A stretch of 64,000 nt of DNA, from contig CM034300.1 of the NCBI GenBank assembly GCA_019925795.1, forward strand, positions 69,481,021-69,545,020, in the 5' to 3' direction. Shown piece by piece: positions 57,642 to 64,000 of this stretch (positions are counted from its first letter, which is position 1; the number at the start of each line of letters is the position of its first letter). A program made the translations under genes and the position numbers. The DNA comes from Dendrobium chrysotoxum (lineage: Eukaryota > Streptophyta > Magnoliopsida > Asparagales > Orchidaceae). The notes under the pieces are model-generated. The model made no database searches. It was not told the origin of the DNA and was given only the letters and a program-made list of their open reading frames with translations.

Positions 57642-58083
57642 TAGGGGTGCCAAAAAATGATTGACCTGTCAACCTGACCTGACCTGAACCTAACCCAAAA
57701 AATTCGAGTTTGGGTTGACCTGTTTAATAAATGGGATAGGTTCATGTTGGGTTTTTCCAACTCGTTTATTAAACGGGTTGGGTTCGGGTTGACCCGCAAA
57801 TTCATTTTGACCCAAAATGACCCATTTAATATTTTTTTCCTTAATTTTTTTTTGTTTTAGTATACTCTTTTTTTTTCTAATCAAATAAGCTAAATTTTAT
57901 TAAAAAAATTATAAAATGGGTTAACGGGTCATGTTCGAGTCATTCATGTTGTTAGTGGGTCGGGTTAGGGTGGTGTTTTTGACTCGTTTATTAAAGGGGT
58001 TGGGTTCGGGTTGACTAGATTCAGGTAGGGTTAATTTCGAGTTAGACACAAACTCGACCCATCAAACCGTTTTGACACCCCTA
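57642..58083. mobile_element. GGGTC-rich hAT-type MITE, third copy
   Basis: 442 bp. Ends are TAGGGGTGCCAAAA and TTTTGACACCCCTA, with flanks GGATTTCC (57634-57641) and GTATTTCC (58084-58091), 7 of 8 identical. The interior carries gggttgggttcgggttgacccg-type words and a T-rich middle. Confidence 0.8.
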
Positions 58084-58091
58084 GTATTTCC

Positions 58092-60280
58092 ATGTTAAGA
58101 TCAAAATATAGCGAACTTGCAATTGATATTGCTACTAGCCTAATATGCATCAAGGTAACTATGGAGAGATAAGTTACCTCATTACATGGATAGTTTGAAG
58201 TTGATGGTGCCTTCAATATAGAGAAGTAGTGTTTGAGTTATTAAAATGGCAGTCTAGAGGTTGATGCATGTGTTGGCAATCTTGGTTAACAAAATAGGCA
58301 GGTTTTGGGCATGTTCGATCTACTTAATTATCTTAAGGAACCTCTAGGTTGCTTTAAGTAAGTGGATTCATACAAGCAGAATTCATTTTGGAGATATATG
58401 GATGTTTGGTCAGTAGAGGTATGTAAGTTGGGTTGTAATCCTTCATTTTGGTTTTATTCATGTGGTCATAAGCATCTTTGGTTTTTGTTATGAAGTAGCC
58501 TTGAGGATCTTGGATAGCTTGATGTTTGATTGAAAAGTGTTTTGAAAAAGTTTAATTTTTTTTGGGAATGTTTAATTTTGAAATCAAACACGTCATCATA
58601 AATGATATATTACCTCGGGAGGTAAAGATATCATTCCCTGATAGGTTCAGATTTCAAAATTTGAATTTATCTTGACTATCGTAGTCAAATTTGAGAAAGA
58701 ACTACATATGACTCTGGAGGGTCAAAATGATTGTTCAATTAGGTATTTAACTACAATAATTTGGATAAGAAAATCATTAATTTTATAATCAAAATTATAA
58801 TAATAATTAATATATCTCTCCAATGAGAGAAGCTATCAATCATTATTGATCATCTGAAAATGACAATGATGATTGTTGACTTTTGATCTTCCTAAAGAAA
58901 GTTAATTGAGGTTTTGAAAACTTGATTTTGAAAATTCGATCTGGGTTTCTAAATCTCCTACGAGTGCAAGCCCTTGTAGTTAATTATATCATAGGGAAAC
59001 TAGAGTTTTCTATGAATACTCTCGATTAAAATAGTGATACAAATTTCATTTAAGATTTTAAAAGATTGATGTCAAAGGAGGTACGGGTTGAAATTTTCAA
59101 ATGAGATTGGTTCAAGGTTGAGCAGTTCTTTCTGGAGGTCAAAAGGAGGAAGGGTAGAGAGTGTTTTAAGACTTTGAATCACTTTAGAAACACCTCAGTC
59201 TATCCTAAGTATTGGGATTGAATTGGATTGAAATAGATTTTAAGTTTGAATGATTAATTTTATTAGAAAGTTGGGATTCAAATCCCAGAGGTTGAGGTCT
59301 TATAGCCTAGGCTTGCCCCAAAACTTAAGTCTAAAATGGGTATCGAAAATTAGTGACCCAAACATTTAATGTGATTTTCCATAGATCAATTGGAATTCAA
59401 AAATTCCACTTGCAATGGCTCATGAACATCATCTAGATAAGATACAAAAGTTTTTTGAAATTTTTTAGAGTTTTAATTTTTTTTATTATTTGTTGACTGG
59501 AGACAGACAGTAGGACTAAAATAGCAAATAGGAAATACAATTAAGGTTGAGTAGATCTCCTTAATTTTGAGTAGGATAACCCTAAATAAATTTAGGATTA
59601 TTGAAGTATAGAATATTTAATAATTATCTGGAGATTTTGGTGGGGTTTTAAGTAGTTTAGGTTGGTCAAATGGTTTCAAGAATGGAAATGGTCCAATAAT
59701 TCCAGAAAATTCAGCCACGACTAACTATGGATAGTTTTACTTGGATTAAGAAGGATACAATGAGATTTGTGATGATATAATACTAAGAGAAAAAACAAAT
59801 AAAGAAAATTATAGTAAATTAAAATGAAAGAAAAAAACTTACTCGCTAAAGTAGTCAAGGAGATCACCCAATCTCCATGAGTATGGCTATCCACCAAGCC
59901 TCCAACCTGCTTGGATTTTTTTCTCCAAAATGTGTAAGCAAACCAAATATATCTTTATTTCAGTTTTACAATATTTTATATAACTAAAAACCAAGTGACA
60001 AGACACATCTCTTCAATTTAAAATCAAAATAAATGAGGGAAAGAAGGAGGGAGGGGGTAGGCACACTAGTAATCACCTATAACCATCACCTTTATCTGAT
60101 GCATACTAATATGGATGTTCCATGCCTTATATAACATGAATTAGACATAAATGTAAACTCTAAGAAAGTAAATTACATCAACATGAAGTCCACATAACAA
60201 TACTAAATACATGCAAATACATAAAAATATACAAAAACATTAAACTAAATGCATAACTATTTCTTCATTTTCTCTTGCTC
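58092..60280. other. AT-rich, probably transposon-derived, no gene
   Basis: No open frame of interest and no clear domain. Part of it may be the 3' LTR of the reverse-strand element that follows, but I could not match it to the LTR edge at 63730. Confidence 0.3.
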
Positions 60281-63200
60281 TTGTTCTTGCTCTTTATAGC
60301 TTGAGATTCATATGATCTTGGCCTAGCCTAAGTGATAGAACCACTTCTATGTGTTGCATCATAAAGCTCTAAAGGAAATCTACTCACTTATCTACTGAGG
60401 GCTCAATTTTGTTTTATGTTAGTTAAGAATCTAGGTGCTTCATGATCTAAGTATAAGATAAATTCTTGGGGCTACTCACAGCTTCTCTATTGCTTAAGCT
60501 TTTGAGTAAAGCACAGATATCTTTATTATACATTAAATACTTCTTCTTAGATATATAATTATCCACTGAAGAAGGCCATCAATTTATCCTCTTGGATTAA
60601 AACTCCTCCTATACCTACACTTGAAGTATTAGATGACACTTCAAAGATAATAAGGAAATCATATGACCTTAATAATAGTGCTTGGGTCATATTTCTCTTT
60701 ATTTTATTTAAAGGCTTAGTAGTTACAGGTGTCCACTTTAATATAATCAGTTAGGGGAGTAGTGATAATACTAAATCCTCTTATATATCTTCTATAAAAT
60801 GTCACTAACCCAACCCATGAAAGCTTCTAACATCATACACTAACTGTGGGGTTGGTGAGCCTTTAATAGCTCTTACCTTTTTAGGGTCAATTAATACTCC
60901 AATTTTGGAGACTATAAACACCATAAGCACACAAAATTAGTGTTAAAATCTTACTTATTAAGATTGAAAAATTAACATTATCTAAGTGTAAGGCAAACTC
61001 TTCTAAGGTGTTTAAGGCGATCCTTAAGAATTTCACTAAAGATTAGGTTGCTATTGAAATATACCACTATTAATTGCCCCTGAGAATGGATGCAAAATCT
61101 AAATCATAATTCTCATAAAAGTAGTCGAGGCATTTGATAGACCAAAGGACACAACAAGTCACTTGTAAAGGCCATCTTTAGTTTTGAATGTTATATTCTG
61201 CTAATCGCCTGACCTTATCCAATCCCGATGGTATCCACTTTCAAGTTCTATTTTGAAAAAGATTACTACACCACTCATTTCATCCAATATTCCATCTAAT
61301 CTTGGAGTAACAAACTTATATTTTATTACTATTTTTTTTACTTGCATGACTATTGATGCAAATTCTCTAAGTGTCATCCTTCTTAGGGGTAAGAAGTGCA
61401 GGAATAACACATGAACTAAGACTTCTCCTAATTAAATCTTTTTTCTAATAACTCTTGAACTTGTCTAACCAACTCTTATTGTTCACTAGGACTAATCCTA
61501 TAATGAGGCAAAGTTTGTGGAGCGGCTCATAGGACTAAATATATTGCATTGAATGTCACACGTAGGCGATAAACTATTTGGTTGATCCTCCATAAATACA
61601 TCCTTAAACTCAATGAGGATAGACTCAATTGTGGACAGAATGACCAATTTAGCATCCTTACGATTAGACATACAAACTTCTATAACACATATGATACATT
61701 CATTGGTAAACTCTCTCTTCATTTGTCCATGGGATATCAATTGTAAGACTTTTTCTTTTGTTTTACTTGATTTGAGTTTGACATTAGTGATAGGTTGGAT
61801 GTCTTTTTAGGCAGTTATTGTCATAGTTTAATCTTCTTTCTACCATAGGTAAACACACATATTATCCTTTTCTATTTATAAGACATATCTATCAAATAAC
61901 TAGGGTCTAACTAAAATCAAATAGGAGCTCCTTAATAAGAATTAAATTTAATGGGTGTTAAACAATTTTTTTTAATAAGGATAGAAGTGTCATTAACCTA
62001 AGATACATTATAAGGGTTACGATGATCCATAGGGACTAACTTGGGTGGGATAAATTTTATAGATATTACATTTAGACAACTATTAGTATCTTACAAACAT
62101 TATTCCTATCCTGATAAACATTTGAAATATTGTGATACGCCTCCAATCTTCACTCACTTTAAGCTATGCAAAGATGCATCTAACAATGGCTGTAAAAACA
62201 TGGTGTTGTGAGTCATCTATATAACCATCATCATAATATTAAGCTTTTAACTCATAATTAGAAATTAATTTTTTTGCATCAATCCCATCAGTAGAGTTTA
62301 GATATATATCTTCTTCCTCATCAGACATGTTGTAATATCAACTCATCATTTGCACTTGAAGAATTAAGCTTATGGCCCTCTTATAGTTCATGAGTTGGAC
62401 TAAGGTGTACTTTCTCACTTGGGTTCAAGGCTACATGTAAATGGAAAGTAGAACTACATGATGAGATAGAACTTGAGGAATCACCAATAGTGATGTTTCG
62501 TGATATCGATTAGGTAACAAATGTAAAATTGGGTCTACAAAATATTGAAGGCCTTCGAAAATGCTCATAATCTCTCATGATCCTATAGAAAAACTCTATA
62601 TATCAACCTCTCTCAAGAATAATTCTCTCTAAATATCCTTATGCAAAGCTGCTCTAAATTATGATAGTTTAATAATACCATCTTTCTCTGCTCCACAATA
62701 TATTAAGTACTCATCAAATCAAGATATATATTCATATGAATATTCTCCACCTTGAATTAACCTCTACCATTGATCTAGCAGTTACCATAATATGACAATG
62801 ATACATACTTTCCCCTCAAATGAGTCTCCAAATTTATCTAAACCTCTTCTTAGATATTGGGTTTTGAGATGAACTTTAGACACGAGCTTCATCTTTATAA
62901 ATATAATCTTCCTCTCCTCACATAGATTATATCAGTTAAAATATTGAATCATACTAGATTCTCATTCTAAGAAAACTTTAGGATCTAGACTTCCATAAAA
63001 ATTTAGGGCTTTAATTTTGATATCTCTAAAAATTTTATATCAATATGTATAAAGTTAGGCTTAGAGATAGGGGATGGTGTTTTTGGTGTCCTTCTGGTCA
63101 TGCTGGATTTTCAAGTTTGCGAGGCATTAGAATTAATGAATATTACCCTCTTCTACATTAGTCAATCTATCATATATTGCATCCAACCTAGTTGAATAGC

Positions 63201-64000
63201 CTTTAAAGTTTGTTGGAATTGTCCCATATTGGTTGTGTCTATAAGATGTGCTTGGTACACCTTACTTGAGCATGTGGTCATACACAATGCAATATTTCAA
63301 AGAAAATCTTATTCTCTTTCTCTCTCCATCTCTCTTTCTTTTGCATTCTAACCACGATTCCTATATATAAACTATTTGAATAGTAAAGAAATAATAAAAG
63401 AAAATATTGAAATTAATATCTAGTCATTATGAGCCAACTAGATAAATAATGTTCCAACGTGCTTCAAACCAATAAGAGAATGCCAAGTGATTTTGAACCG
63501 TTCCAAAGTCAAAAGGCTTAGTTGCATTATTGACCATGTTGAATTATCTGGATTTTGAAAGTGAGCTAAGGCAATAAGCTCATCTGTCTTCCTAAGCGAA
63601 TTAATTTTCAATGTATAGCCAAAATAAAGTTGGCCAGGAAAAATAAATTAGACAATTTTGAATGCCAAGAATGCTAAAATATTAATTTGGCAGGCAAATG
63701 CCTATAATATACCATGCTCTAATACCAACTGATACTAGACATGACTAATGCAGATGCTAAATTATTTAATAACTTACTTTGTCCATAATAATATTAGAGA
63801 GATGTAAGGTATGGAACATACATATTGTCTTGATTCTTGATGAGGAGGACTAGGATAACATAAAAATGATATCCCTAGACTTGACATAAAATATTTCAAA
63901 AAAAAAAAAAAAAGTGCATGAAAATGTTTAAGCATAAATATGATATAACAAGTAATAAATTAAAACTCATATAGATACAAAATAACTAGATCTAAAAATA
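60281..64000 (-). mobile_element. decayed reverse-strand gypsy element
   Basis: Minus strand. At 61410-61201 a frame reads TPRLDGILDEMSG and KIELESGYH, matching the conserved RT region PRLDDMLDEL...DLRSGYH. Downstream on the minus strand, around 60650-60580, RNase H-like text is suggested. 62900-62700 may be gag. A primer site, TGGTATTAGAGCATGG, at 63726-63711 fits initiator tRNA-Met. The LTR edge would be the TGATAC at 63730, with the LTR running past the window end. Many stops; inactive. Confidence 0.55.

Overview
The window is nuclear DNA from a flowering plant. It holds spliced host genes with GT-AG introns, an ABRE/TATA promoter type, several superfamilies of plant transposable element and very AT-rich spacer. 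The species cannot be fixed from the sequence alone.

Layout. (1) 1-1904: flank and a broken AWPM-19-like gene copy whose first exon is split by a small Tourist-like MITE. (2) 1905-29942: one complete Ty3/gypsy LTR retrotransposon of 28,038 bp. Its 6,911-bp LTRs show no difference that I noticed, and it is bounded by the 5-bp target duplication GAAAC. It has a tRNA-Arg-type primer site, an extra ORF upstream of gag, a gag-protease ORF, and an RT / degenerate RNase H / second RNase H / integrase ORF. This is the Tat lineage, Ogre type, and it looks potentially autonomous and very recent. Between pol and the 3' LTR lie 4.9 kb of non-coding tandem repeats. Several of these encode hairpins whose stems differ between copies by compensatory changes. 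(3) 29943-37960: MITEs, a LINE-like element without a visible RT (14-bp target duplication) that carries a nested solo LTR, an orphan AWPM-19 promoter copy, and a GGGTC-rich hAT-type MITE. (4) 38150-51533: an AWPM-19-like gene with intact exons but an 11.9-kb second intron filled by a decayed Tat-type element, a nested reverse-strand chromovirus remnant and a long (TA)n tract. (5) 53100-55963: a second, compact AWPM-19-like gene (180 aa, four exons). (6) 55964-64000: MITEs, a copia-like scrap and a decayed reverse-strand gypsy element whose primer site and LTR edge lie near 63.7 kb.

How it fits together. The host locus is a tandem AWPM-19 family with at least four promoter copies, two of them attached to intact coding exons. 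It has repeatedly received transposons. The 28-kb element landed in the terminal repeat of a MITE that was already in an intron of the broken gene copy, so the insertion order can be read directly. The most unusual material is the 3' non-coding part of the big element (18100-23031) and the palindromic sequences inside its LTRs.
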